DNA of 64,000 nt from Limnospira fusiformis SAG 85.79 (GCF_012516315.1 NZ_CP051185.1:827459-891458), one strand, 5' to 3'; shown: positions 17,703-26,120, counted from the first letter of the stretch. Translations and numbers: made by a program. The notes: generated by a model not told the origin, from the letters alone.

Positions 17703-18681
17703 TATAGCACAAGACAGAACACTTAGGACGTATAATGGAGAGGACGAGATGACTAAGAAGACCCAAAATGCCAGCCCCCTATAGTTACGACCTCAGACAA
17801 AAAGTTATTGATGCCATTGAACTAGACGGTATGCCCAAAACAGAAGCCAGTCAAGTTTTCCATGTCAGCAGGAACACCATTAATCTCTGGCTGCAAAGAA
17901 AAGCACAGACCGGAGGCTTCCTCCCTAAACCTAATCACCCACCTGGCAATAACCACAAAATTACCGACTGGCATAAATTCAAGGCTTTTGCCCAAGAGCA
18001 TGGCCACAAAACCTCCGCTCAAATGGCTGAACTTTGGGATGACGACATCTCTCCTCGCACCATATCCAGAGCCTTGAAGAAAATTGGCTTCACCAGAAAA
18101 AAAAACTTACGGCTACCAAGAACGTTGGAAGCAACAGCGAGAGGAGTTTATGGCTCAGATTGAACAGATGGAGCCACAAGAAGTGGTCTACCTCGATGAA
18201 GCCGGCATGAATAGTCAGGACTCGGATTACCCTTATGGTTACTGCGAGGAAGGAAAACGCTTCCATGCCCTCAAATCAGGGAAGAGGCAGGGCAGGGTGA
18301 GCTATATGGCCCCATGGTGTCATCAACAACTCTTAGCCCCCTTTACCTCTTAGCCCCCTTTACCTTTGAGGGTTGTTGTAATCGGACAGTGTTTGAGTTG
18401 TGGTTGGAGTTCATCTTAATTCCAACACTGAAGCCAGGTCAGACTCTAGTGCTAGACAATGCAACGTTTCATAAAGGGGGACGGATTCCTGAGCTAGTGG
18501 AGGCGGCTCAATGCCGTTTGCTCTATCTACCACCTTATTCGCCAGACCTCAACAAGATAGAGAAATGTTGGTCGTGGTTGAAAGCCCGCATTCGCCATTG
18601 TATTGAGCAGTTTGATTCTCTCCATGATGCCATGGATTCCGTTCTCAAAACTGCGTCCTAACCACCTTGACTAATGCTATA
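17703..18681 (+). mobile_element. IS630-family insertion sequence, copy 3, inside an IS607 element
   Basis: Bounded by TATAGCACAAGACAG (17703) and CTATA (18681); 979 bp, longer than the others because of a 17-bp internal tandem duplication. It separates the tnpA and tnpB halves of one IS607 element (both on the minus strand). The C-terminus of tnpA and the N-terminus of tnpB are both gone, so a deletion accompanied or followed the insertion. Confidence 0.88.
17768..18661 (+). pseudogene. IS630 transposase, copy 3, doubly shifted
   Basis: A nine-A run (about 18097-18105) shifts the frame after the helix-turn-helix half. A 17-bp tandem duplication of CTCTTAGCCCCCTTTAC at about 18328-18361 shifts it again, so that 1 + 17 extra bases bring the last third back into the original frame. 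The middle, carrying YLDEAG, is out of frame. Catalytic words LVLDNATFHK and PDLNKIE are preserved downstream. Confidence 0.85.
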
Positions 18682-19037
18682 AATCCGACATCGCCTTTAC
18701 GGACTCGCTCCCAAATGGCTCTAAGTCCTTTTCTTTGGAAATTAAGACCACTGGCGATATCAGTGACGAGCTCGGCGTTGGGGTAGACCTCGAGTAACTT
18801 TGCAACTTGGCGCGCGAGGTCTGCTTTTTGTCCGCGACTTGAAACGCGGGCATAAGCGATAATTGCCCGTTGCGTTCTCTCGTTTGATGAGACCGTGTAG
18901 GAGGCAATATCATATCGTCTCTGCCCTGATGGTGTCCTGAGCGCTTGAATTTTGCCGTTTTTTTCCCATCTTCTTAAAGTATGTAAACATACACCAAAGT
19001 ATTGAGCCGTTTCACTTGGGGATGTATATTTCGGCAT
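18682..19037 (-). pseudogene. tnpA: IS607-type serine recombinase TnpA, C-terminally truncated
   Basis: Starts ATG at 19037 (MPKYTSPSETAQYFGV), with a MerR-like winged helix (LRRWEKNGKIQALRTPSGQRRY) and then the resolvase fold with its catalytic serine in AYARVSS. The product stops at the IS630 boundary after about 118 native residues, out of roughly 200 for the family. It pairs with the truncated tnpB on the other side of the IS. Confidence 0.85.
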
Positions 19038-19404
19038 TTAGCTCGCTTGCTGTGTACTTATCTAGCTTAGACTGATTGTTGAGTATTGTAAAGCAATGTT
19101 CAGTTAATTTGCTAACAGGACGTAACTCTCCGACTCCCCCAGCCCTCTAGGTAGGGGGAACCATGATTGTCCCATTACCATTGTGATTGTGTCCCCGATG
19201 GGGTAGGCTAGATCGAGTGCAACTAACCGAACTAATATTTATTTTAGAGAGCGATCGCACAATTGATGTCAGCCACTAAGTCTAACCAGCCGGGACAAGA
19301 CTGGCTAAGTTAACATTCCCCCAAAAGGGCGCTGTGGAGAGGAACATCAATTTCAACATTAAACCGTTCTAATCAGGACGGGGTTTCAGAGTCAAGGAGT
19401 TTCG
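19038..19404. other. Gap before hemC, no gene seen
   Basis: About 370 bp holding the hemC upstream region. The piece next to tnpA carries its left end. From about 19240 the sequence includes a HIP1-like site and a likely leader ending in AAGGAGTTTCG just before the hemC ATG. I see no hairpin with a T-run and no RNA gene. Confidence 0.5.
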
Positions 19405-20373
19405 ATGACAACATCTGTATCTGCCCAAACCCGTACCATTCGCATTGCTTCACGCAAAAGCCAACTCGCCCTAGTTCAAACTTACTGGGTTCAGGAAGAA
19501 CTACAAAAGCGCTTTCCTGATATCAAGTTTGAAGTTCATACCATGTCCACCCAGGGGGATAAAATCCTAGATGTAGCCCTAGCCAAAATTGGGGATAAGG
19601 GACTGTTCACCAAGGAACTAGAAGTGGGGATGCTTAACCATGATACTGATATGGCGGTGCATTCCCTCAAAGATTTACCAACAAACCTCCCAGAAGGTCT
19701 AATGCTGGGCTGTGTGACTGAACGGGAAGACCCCGCAGATGCTTTGGTAGTCCACGAAAACCATCGCGACAAACAACTAGACACTCTGCCACCCGGTGCG
19801 GTGGTCGGTACGTCTTCCCTGCGTCGTCTGGCACAACTACGCCACAATTTCCCGCATTTGGAATTTAAGGATATTCGCGGGAACCTGAACACGCGCCTGC
19901 AAAAATTGGATGAGGGTCAGTATGATGCGATAATTTTAGCAGTGGCTGGACTGAAACGGTTGGGAATGGCCGATCGCATTCACCAAGTCATTCCGGCTGA
20001 AATCTCTCTGCACGCGGTGGGACAGGGCGCTCTGGGTCTTGAATGCCGAGAGGGAGATACGGAAATTTTCGAGGTGGTTAAAGCCTTAGAACATACCGTC
20101 ACAGCCCAAAGATGTCACAGTGAACGGGCATTTTTACGGGAATTAGAAGGGGGTTGTCAGGTTCCCATTGGTGTTAATACTATGGTGGAAGGCGATCGCC
20201 TAACTTTAACCGGAATGGTGGCTAGTTTGGACGGAAAACGCCTAATTAAAGATACAGTGACCGGACAGGCTAGTGACGCGGAACAGTTGGGGATTCAATT
20301 AGCCCACAAACTTAAACAACAGGGTGCTGAGGAAATTTTGGCGGAAATTTTTGCCGAAGTTCAGCGCAGTTAA
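19405..20373 (+). CDS. hemC: Porphobilinogen deaminase (hydroxymethylbilane synthase)
   Basis: The 322-residue enzyme joins four porphobilinogen units into hydroxymethylbilane in tetrapyrrole synthesis (heme, chlorophyll, bilins). Family hallmarks: [12 protein letters not shown] at the start, VHSLKDLPT, the GTSSLRR segment, and the cofactor-bearing cysteine in [10 protein letters not shown] at residue 251. AAGGAG lies 6 nt before the ATG. The gene is complete and normal, though both sides are rearranged mobile DNA. The matching downstream activity, HemD, is encoded at 54.6-56.1 kb as a CobA-HemD fusion. Confidence 0.97.
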   Translation: MTTSVSAQTRTIRIASRKSQLALVQTYWVQEELQKRFPDIKFEVHTMSTQGDKILDVALAKIGDKGLFTKELEVGMLNHDTDMAVHSLKDLPTNLPEGLMLGCVTEREDPADALVVHENHRDKQLDTLPPGAVVGTSSLRRLAQLRHNFPHLEFKDIRGNLNTRLQKLDEGQYDAIILAVAGLKRLGMADRIHQVIPAEISLHAVGQGALGLECREGDTEIFEVVKALEHTVTAQRCHSERAFLRELEGGCQVPIGVNTMVEGDRLTLTGMVASLDGKRLIKDTVTGQASDAEQLGIQLAHKLKQQGAEEILAEIFAEVQRS

Positions 20374-20396
20374 ACTTCACGCATGGGCGAGTAATT

Positions 20397-21083
20397 ATGA
20401 CACAATCTGATGAGAATTTTCAAATTGCCCTCAAATTTACCTTGAAATGGGAGGGCGGCGTTGGACACCCGGAAGACCTGGGAGGTGTGGTTAATTATGG
20501 CATCACCCAGGCGACCTACGACACCTATTTAAAAAATAAGGGTCAGGGGTCGAAATCGGTTAGGCAAATTACTCAGCCAGAGGTTGAAGAGGTTTATTAT
20601 ACGATGTACTGGCTACCGTCAAAGGCTGATTTAATGGTGTTACCTTTGGCGGTGGTTCAGTTTGATACGGCGGTTAATTTTAGTGTTCCCGGCAGTATTG
20701 AGTTTTTACAAGAAACTCTGGGAGGACTGACTGTAGATGGTCGCTTTGGACCGAAAAGCCAAGGGGTTCTCGAACAAAATAATAACCTGGAAACTGCCCA
20801 AAGATACTGTCAGGGTCGCATTGACTATCGCTACCAACGGGTTAAGACTAACCCTAGCCAACAGATATTTTTGGAGGGTTGGCTAAGACGCGATCGCGAT
20901 TTATTGGGCTATGTTACCCAATTGGGCGGCGGTCAGGCTCCGGTTATTGATCCGCCCAAACCACCCAACACACCGAAACCACCCAACACAGAAACCCCGA
21001 AAGATTCGGAAATTATGGATAAACTCCAACAGGCGATCGCCCTTTTGCAAGAGGTAGCACAAAGCCTTAAACAAAAGGATTGA
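20397..21083 (+). CDS. GH108-like lysozyme/muramidase with C-terminal helix
   Basis: 228 residues. The N-terminal part has the GH108 pattern: catalytic Glu in KWEGGVGH, then DLGGVVNYGIT, and FDTAVNFSV, as in phage-type peptidoglycan hydrolases with the companion peptidoglycan-binding region (LTVDGRFGPKSQ). A proline-rich linker (PPKPPNTPKPPNT) leads to an amphipathic helix. No signal peptide is visible. It lies 23 bp after hemC, same strand. Whether it is host or prophage cargo is unclear; the tRNA-Ser-like att site begins 13 bp after its stop. Confidence 0.82.
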   Translation: MTQSDENFQIALKFTLKWEGGVGHPEDLGGVVNYGITQATYDTYLKNKGQGSKSVRQITQPEVEEVYYTMYWLPSKADLMVLPLAVVQFDTAVNFSVPGSIEFLQETLGGLTVDGRFGPKSQGVLEQNNNLETAQRYCQGRIDYRYQRVKTNPSQQIFLEGWLRRDRDLLGYVTQLGGGQAPVIDPPKPPNTPKPPNTETPKDSEIMDKLQQAIALLQEVAQSLKQKD

Positions 21084-21095
21084 CCTGTCTTGTGG

Positions 21096-21163
21096 GGGGC
21101 TGAAACAACGGAGAGGGTGAAATATTACCCCGAGAACCTTGCGGCTCACTCGATTTCAAGTCG
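21096..21163 (-). other. Second tRNA-Ser attachment site (att), reverse orientation
   Basis: On the minus strand this repeats 29 identical bases of tRNA-Ser (6662-6690; here 21135-21163), then a diverged 16-17 nt T-arm, then 23 identical bases (6708-6730; here 21096-21118) that include 13 bp beyond the tRNA 3' end. It is not a working tRNA because the 5' half is absent. Arm-type repeats and an integrase remnant follow on one side, as at the edge of an integrated element. Confidence 0.8.
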
Positions 21164-21235
21164 GGACGGTATCAATACCCATTACCCTTATCCGTAAATG
21201 ATTGTGGCGGTTTCTTGTGTCTGTAGGCTAAAAAT

Positions 21236-21257
21236 TTATAGCCAAATTATAGCCAAA
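21236..21257 (-). repeat. Two tandem TTTGGCTATAA repeats, integrase arm sites
   Basis: Two perfect head-to-tail 11-bp copies in reverse orientation, 5 bp after the integrase stop and about 75 bp from the att core. They match the three copies at 6743-6775 beside tRNA-Ser. Confidence 0.68.
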
Positions 21258-21262
21258 TTGTC

Positions 21263-21996
21263 CTAAAGTTTGGGAATAGAAAGCCCCCGGTTTCGGCCTG
21301 CATAGTTTTGGTAAATAACTTGGGGTGAGTTGCCGACCCAAGCCGCAACGTCCTTAGCATCAATCCCGGCATCAAGACAGAGGGTGATAAAAGTGTGTCT
21401 CATTTGGTAGGGTTTCCGCTGCTTTATCCCCGATTGTTTGAGGACTGGGTGCCAGTGTCTTTTGCCAAAATCACCGTCTTGGATCGGCTTGCCCGTGATG
21501 CTGGGGAAAACTATTTCTGAATGGTTTTGCGATCGCGCCTCTCCGAGAATAGTTTGGACTTGTTCATTGCAGGGAAAATCGCGGCGCGTTTGACTCTTGA
21601 GGCCGTCGCAGCGCTTGCGCCCCCCTTCCCCGCGAACAATCACACTACTAAAAGTGATTTGACTTAGATCGGCAGCAACGTCTGACCATCGTAGAGCGAT
21701 CGCCTCCGATGGGCGACACCCAGTGAAGAAACAGAAACGGACATACAAACTAAAATGGCTGTGAAGTGGATCCGAATCAAAACCCTGGATAATGCGATCG
21801 CGTTCGTTAGCCGTAAAAGGGTTAATCTCGTCAGAATCACTTGCTTTTTTAACCGATCAGCTTTAGCGCTTAAATCTTTAAATGGTGAGGGTTCGCTCAC
21901 TAGCCTTTTTTCGATCGCCCACTTAAAACAAGCATTAAGTTGCGTCATCAACCGGGATGTGGTGTCAATTGTCAGGTTCTGAATAGCCCAATCAAA
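21263..21996 (-). pseudogene. Tyrosine integrase, C-terminal part, frameshifted and cut by an IS
   Basis: The frame emerges from the IS630 end at 21996 with a core-binding domain (FDWAIQ, then MTQLNACFKWAIEKRL) and changes frame at a six-A run near 21841-21846. It then continues as the catalytic domain: first arginine in TGCRPSEA, then YQMRHTF (the usual H.LRHTF with Y for the first H) and the tyrosine nucleophile in IYQNYAG. The stop is at 21263. The N-terminal arm-binding domain is missing here; a candidate 5' exon lies at 24143-24300. Inactive as it stands. Confidence 0.85.
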
Positions 21997-22957
21997 TATA
22001 GCACCAGACAGGAAAGTTAGGACGTATAATGGAGAGGACGAGATGACTAAGAAGACCCAAAATGCCAGCCCCCTATAGTTACGACCTCAGACAAAAAGTT
22101 ATTGATGCAATTGAACTAGACGGTATGCCCAAAACAGAAGCCAGTCAAGTTTTCCATGTCAGCCGGAACACCATTAATCTCTGGCTGCAAAGAAAAGCAC
22201 AGACCGGAGACTTCCTCCCTAAACCTAATCACCCACCTGGCAATAACCACAAAATTACCGACTGGCATAAATTCAAGGCTTTTGCCCAAGAGCATGGCGA
22301 CAAAACAGCAGCTCAAATGGCTGAACTTTGGGATGACGACATCTCTCCTCGCACCATATCCAGAGCCTTGAAGAAAATTGGCTTCACCAGAAAAAAAACT
22401 TACGGCTACCAAGAACGTGATGAGCAACAGCGAGAGGAGTTTATTGCTCAGATTGAACAGATGGAGCCACAAGAAGTGGTCTACCTCGATGAAGCCGGCA
22501 TGAATAGTCAGGACTCGGATTACCCTTATGGTTACTGCGAGGAAGGAAAACGCTTCCATGCCCTCAAATCAGGGAAGAGGCAGGGCAGGGTGAGCTATAT
22601 AGCCGCATGGTGTCATCAACAACTCTTAGCCCCCTTTACCTTTGAGGGTTGTTGTAATCGGACAGTGTTTGAGTTGTGGTTGGAGTTCATCTTAATTCCA
22701 ACACTGAAGCCAGGTCAGACTCTAGTGCTAGACAATGCAACGTTTCATAAAGGGGGGCGGATTGCTGAACTGGTGGAGGCAGCTCAATGCCGTTTACTCT
22801 ATCTTCCGCCTTATTCGCCAGACCTCAACAAGATAGAGAAATGTTGGTCGTGGTTGAAAGCCCGCATTCGCCATTGTATTGAGCAGTTTGATTCTCTCCA
22901 TGATGCCATGGATTCTGTTCTCAAGGCTGCGTCCTAACCGTATTGACTAGTGCTATA
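21997..22957 (+). mobile_element. IS630-family insertion sequence, copy 4 (intact)
   Basis: 961 bp from TATAGCACCAGACAGG to CTATA. It carries the only full-length transposase among the five copies. It cuts the integrase remnant on its left and a minus-strand group II intron on its right. Confidence 0.92.
22062..22937 (+). CDS. IS630-family transposase, intact copy
   Basis: 291 residues: N-terminal helix-turn-helix (YDLRQKVIDAIELDG... SRNTINLWLQRK), a second winged region (ISPRTISRALKKIGFTRKK) and a DDE catalytic domain with aspartates in YLDEAG and LVLDNATFHK and the glutamate in PDLNKIEKCWSW. The A-run linking the halves has eight A. The Shine-Dalgarno-like GGAGAGGACGAG precedes an 11-codon leader (MTKKTQNASPL) that overlaps the transposase start in another frame, which may couple and limit translation. 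It could supply transposase to the four defective copies. Confidence 0.93.
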   Translation: MPAPYSYDLRQKVIDAIELDGMPKTEASQVFHVSRNTINLWLQRKAQTGDFLPKPNHPPGNNHKITDWHKFKAFAQEHGDKTAAQMAELWDDDISPRTISRALKKIGFTRKKTYGYQERDEQQREEFIAQIEQMEPQEVVYLDEAGMNSQDSDYPYGYCEEGKRFHALKSGKRQGRVSYIAAWCHQQLLAPFTFEGCCNRTVFELWLEFILIPTLKPGQTLVLDNATFHKGGRIAELVEAAQCRLLYLPPYSPDLNKIEKCWSWLKARIRHCIEQFDSLHDAMDSVLKAAS

Positions 22958-23069
22958 GGTTGTATCTCGGAGCCTTCCGTTCCCCGCTTCAATCTGACGG
23001 GTTGTGATTCCTGAAACTGGGGGTGGCTACCGCCGTTACTCTCAACTTCCTGCTATACTAAATGGGTTC
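22958..23069 (-). mobile_element. Middle fragment of a minus-strand group II intron
   Basis: About 110 bp matching the interior of the intron remnant at 13.8-13.9 kb (the GTAACGGCGGTAGCCACCCC and GAAGCGGGGAACGG words). It continues the minus-strand intron that starts at 24142 and is interrupted by the opposite intron at 23070-23924; the left end is cut by IS630 copy 4. Confidence 0.68.
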
Positions 23070-23924
23070 GTGCGAGACGTTGAGGAGTGAAATAGGGCTG
23101 CAATGCCTGAAATAACATCCCAGTGGGACTTCCACCCCTTGGTGGAATATAAGGGATTCGCCACCCTGACCATCCCATAACTGTTTATATGTCCCGACGC
23201 TTGGAGAAATCTAAGCAAGGCAGGGAACTCAAGGTCATAGACAAACTGAGAAATCAGGGAGTAGAGAGTAACGGCGGTAGCCACCCCCAGTTTTGGGAAT
23301 CACAACCCCAGGATTGAAGCGGGGAACGGAAGGCGTGAAGTAGAACCCACTACCAGATGCGACCACTGCCAACCATCCATGACTAAGGAAATCTGAATGT
23401 TCCGACTTGAACCATCGTCATCAGTAAGTAGCGAAATAGGTTGACACGCTGCCCTCAAAAGAGTAAGGGGAAAAGTAGGAGTTTCAACTCACTACCTACA
23501 CAGACCTTTAAAATTATCCCGGTGGATAGGACAAGTCTAAAGATGGAATGCCCGTATAAACGGAACGTTTAAACCCCTTTTAGGCTCTCGGCAGGATGTA
23601 CCTGTGGAGTAGTGAAAAGTGTAAGCGTATACCTTTAAGGGGAAAGGATGTGACTGAAAGCTAATGCCTAACTGTAATGGTTAGGATATGCCCACTAGTC
23701 ACGGTGTGGATATAGAGACTGCAATAAGTAAGGGTTTAATGGCGAAAGCGAGTTGAAAGACTAACGCAGACATATAGCTTTGAAAGTTGAAGTCATCAAG
23801 CGGGGGGTTGTAGCCCTGTTCCTACTGACAATAGGGTATCCACATCAGGAGCCGTGTGCTGGGAAACTCGCAAGCACGGTTTGGAATTGGAGTTGGGGAA
23901 GGCAACTTCCCTTTCGACCATAAC
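23070..23924 (+). mobile_element. ORF-less group II intron, apparently complete (about 855 bp)
   Basis: Starts GTGCGAGACGTTGAGGAG and runs through the domain I-III words of the intact intron (CCCCAGTTTTGGGAATCAC, GGTTAGGATATGCCCACTAG) to domain V (GAGCCGTGTGCTGGGAAACTC, then AGCACGG) and an end at ...TTCGACCATAAC. It has no maturase; it could only move with the protein made at 28535. It sits inside a second, oppositely oriented intron. Confidence 0.75.
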
Positions 23925-24142
23925 ATAACGTCCATCTTTCCAGCATTCTGTCTTGACCTTGAGTCTTCCTGCGTTGTCTGGTTGTCGAAGCCAGAGGTTG
24001 GGACACATAGATAGTTATGGGATGGTCAGGGTTACTTAGCTATCACATTAAGTCCCTTATATTCTACCAAGGGGTATAAGTCCCACGAGAAGGTTATTTC
24101 AGGCATCGCAGCCTTATTTTGTCTCCTAAACGTCTCGCACGC
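23925..24142 (-). mobile_element. 5' part of a group II intron inside an integrase gene
   Basis: On the minus strand begins GTGCGAGACGTTTAGGAG directly after integrase codons and follows domain I for about 218 bp, until the opposite intron (23070-23924) interrupts it. Confidence 0.72.
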
Positions 24143-24300
24143 AATAGTAGGTTGTACCTAGTCCCGGACTTTTGTAGTTTGAGAGTCACTCCTTTGGGAC
24201 ATTCCCCCTTAAAGTCTTGATAGGCTTTCAGGAATCTAGCGCAACTCTCATCATAGTTACCCTTTCCCCCCACTGTAGGGAGTTTAGCGGCGTTACTCAT
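24143..24300 (-). pseudogene. 5' exon of a tyrosine integrase-like gene interrupted by an intron
   Basis: ATG at 24300 opens about 52 residues (MSNAAKLPTVGGKGNYDE, then PKGVTLKLQKSGTRYNLLL). The ending resembles the arm-binding region with which cyanobacterial tyrosine integrases begin. The frame is broken at 24142 by the GTGCGAG 5' end of a group II intron. It may be the start of the integrase whose C-terminus lies at 21263-21996 on the same strand, or of a different integrase belonging to the tRNA-Thr site 80 bp upstream. Confidence 0.55.
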
Positions 24301-24340
24301 TTTTTACTCACTTGTTACTCTACTACGGTTTTGAGTAACA
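24293..24340. promoter_or_regulatory. TTACTC repeats at 11-bp spacing plus 8-bp inverted repeat
   Basis: TTACTC occurs at 24293, 24304 and 24315 (exactly 11 bp apart) and inverted at 24333; TGTTACTC at 24313-24320 pairs with GAGTAACA at 24333-24340. The cluster covers the start codon of the leftward integrase exon and faces the tRNA-Thr fragment. It could be arm-type integrase sites, an operator, or both. Confidence 0.55.
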
Positions 24341-24380
24341 CCTAAGCAGCGGTAGAATAGGGGTTATAGGCTATGTATTA

Positions 24381-24409
24381 GGTTCAAGTCCGATTACTGG
24401 CTTTTTTTG
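24381..24409 (+). other. tRNA-Thr 3'-end duplicate (putative att site)
   Basis: 29 bases identical to 13168-13196: the T-arm and acceptor 3' strand of tRNA-Thr plus seven T/G flank bases. The rest of the tRNA is absent. Same orientation as the gene at 13118, so the two bound an 11.2-kb stretch as direct repeats. Confidence 0.72.
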
Positions 24410-24433
24410 CTGTCAGTGCGCCTGAGTCACTGA

Positions 24434-25396
24434 TATAGCATTAGTCAAGGTGGTTAGGACGCAGCTTTGAGAACGGAATCCATGGCATCATGGAGAGAAT
24501 CAAACTGCTCACGTGCAGTGGCGAATACGGGCTTTCAGCCACGACCAACATTTCTCTATCTTGTTGAGGTCTGGCGAATAAGGCGGAAGATAGAGTAAAC
24601 GGCATTGAGCTGCCTCCACCAGTTCAGCAATCCGTCCCCCTTTATGAAACGTTGCATTGTCCAATACTAGAGTCTGACCTGGCTTCAATGTTGGAATTAA
24701 GATGAACTCCAACCACAACTCAAACACTGTCCGATGACAACAACCCTCAAAGCTAAAGGGAGCTAAGAGTTGTTGATGACACCATGCGGCTATCATACTT
24801 ACCCTGCCCTGCCTCTTCCCTGATTTGAGTGCATGGAAGCGTTTTCCTTCCTCGCAGTAACCATAAGGGTAATCCGAGTCCTGACTATTCATGCCGGCTT
24901 CATCGAGGTAGACCACTTCTTCCGGCTCCATCTGTTCAATCTGAGCCATAAACTCCTCTCGCTGTTGCTCATCACGTTCTTGGTAGCCGTAAGTTTTTTT
25001 TTCTGGTGAAGCCAATTTTCTTCAAGGCTCTGGATATGGTGCGAGGAGAGATGTCGTCATCCCAAAGTTCAGCCATTTGAGCTGCTGTTTTGTCGCCATG
25101 CTCTTGGGCAAAAGCCTTGAATTTTTGCCAGTCGGTAATTTTGTGGTTATTGCCAGGTCGGTGATGAGGTTTAGGGAGGAAGTCTCCGGTCTGTGCTTTT
25201 CTTTGCAGCCAGAGATTAATGGTGTTCCGGCTGACATGGAAAACTTGACTGGCTTCTGTTTTGGGCATACCGTCTAGTTCAATGGCATCAATAACTTTTT
25301 GTCTGAGGTCGTAACTATAGGGGGCTGGCATTTTTGGTCTTCTTAGTCATCTCGTCCTCTCCATTATACGTCCTAAGTGTTCTGTCTTGTGCTATA
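24434..25396 (-). mobile_element. IS630-family insertion sequence, copy 5
   Basis: 963 bp, reverse orientation, between TATAGCATTAGTCAAGG (24434) and CTATA at 25396. With copy 1 or copy 3 (plus strand) it forms an inverted pair that could have flipped the DNA between them. Confidence 0.9.
24454..25331 (-). pseudogene. IS630 transposase, copy 5, frameshifted
   Basis: A nine-A run (24994-25002 on the plus strand as T) shifts the frame after the helix-turn-helix half, and a small change near 24511 (CACGTGCAG in place of CAATGCAG) disturbs the last 20 residues. YLDEAGMNS, LVLDNATFHK and PDLNKIEKCW are all present in the second frame. Confidence 0.85.
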
Positions 25397-25514
25397 AATA
25401 ATCAAAAATTACCCGCCCCTCTCAACTGACCGCCCCCCAATATTGCCTTTGAGGGGGGGTACAGATTAAGCTAGAGCAGGTTAGCTAGGTTGGCTGAAAG
25501 GAATATCAAAGATA

Positions 25515-26120
25515 TTAGCTGGCAGACGCGAGATTTTCAGCTACAAAGTCCCAGTTAACCAGATTTTCGATAAAGTTATCGATGAAACCTGGCCGCGCAT
25601 TTTGGAAGTCCAGATAGTAGGCGTGTTCCCAAACATCGAGAGTTAGCAGGGGAGTTTTACCCTCAACCATGGGGTTAACAGCATTAGCAGTCTTGGTAAC
25701 TTTCAGTGTGCCATTATCCAGGACTAGCCAAGCCCAACCACTACCGAACTGGGTAGCCGCTGCGTTCTTAAATTCTTGAATGAATGCGTCAAAGCTACCG
25801 AAATCTGCTTGAATCTTGTCAGCCAAAGCTCCTGTAGGTTGACCACCACCATTGGGCTTGAGGCACTTCCAGAAGAAACTGTGATTCCAGACTTGGGCAG
25901 CGTTATTAAATATACCAGACTTAGAAGGATCATTGTAAGTGGCTTTGATGATCTCTTCCAGGGACATATTAGCCATGTCTGTACCTTCAATAGCAGCATT
26001 AAGGTTTTTGACATAAGCTGCATGGTGCTTACCATGATGGTAGGATAGAGTATTAGCGGACATTTTGCTAGACTCTAGTGCATCCTGATCAAAAGGTAAA
26101 CTGGGAAGTTCAAAAGCCAT
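25515..26120 (-). CDS. sodB: Superoxide dismutase, iron type
   Basis: 201 residues; converts superoxide to oxygen and hydrogen peroxide in the cytosol. Metal ligands are in SYHHGKHHAAYV (His27), WNHSFFW (His near 79) and LDVWEHAYY (Asp and His near 163-167). The residues FWKCLKPNGGG and AQVWNH fit the Fe-dependent rather than the Mn-dependent form. No signal peptide. The start ATG at 26120 has a GAGAGGAG-like site just upstream. A GGGGGGG-rich hairpin region 60 bp downstream may end transcription. Confidence 0.95.
   Translation of the reverse strand: MAFELPSLPFDQDALESSKMSANTLSYHHGKHHAAYVKNLNAAIEGTDMANMSLEEIIKATYNDPSKSGIFNNAAQVWNHSFFWKCLKPNGGGQPTGALADKIQADFGSFDAFIQEFKNAAATQFGSGWAWLVLDNGTLKVTKTANAVNPMVEGKTPLLTLDVWEHAYYLDFQNARPGFIDNFIENLVNWDFVAENLASAS

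Noticed and set aside
21096..21163. A second tRNA-Ser gene
   Set aside because: The 5' half is absent and the T-arm is altered, so it cannot fold as a tRNA; it is an att site.
24381..24409. A second tRNA-Thr gene
   Set aside because: Only the last 22 nt of the tRNA are present.
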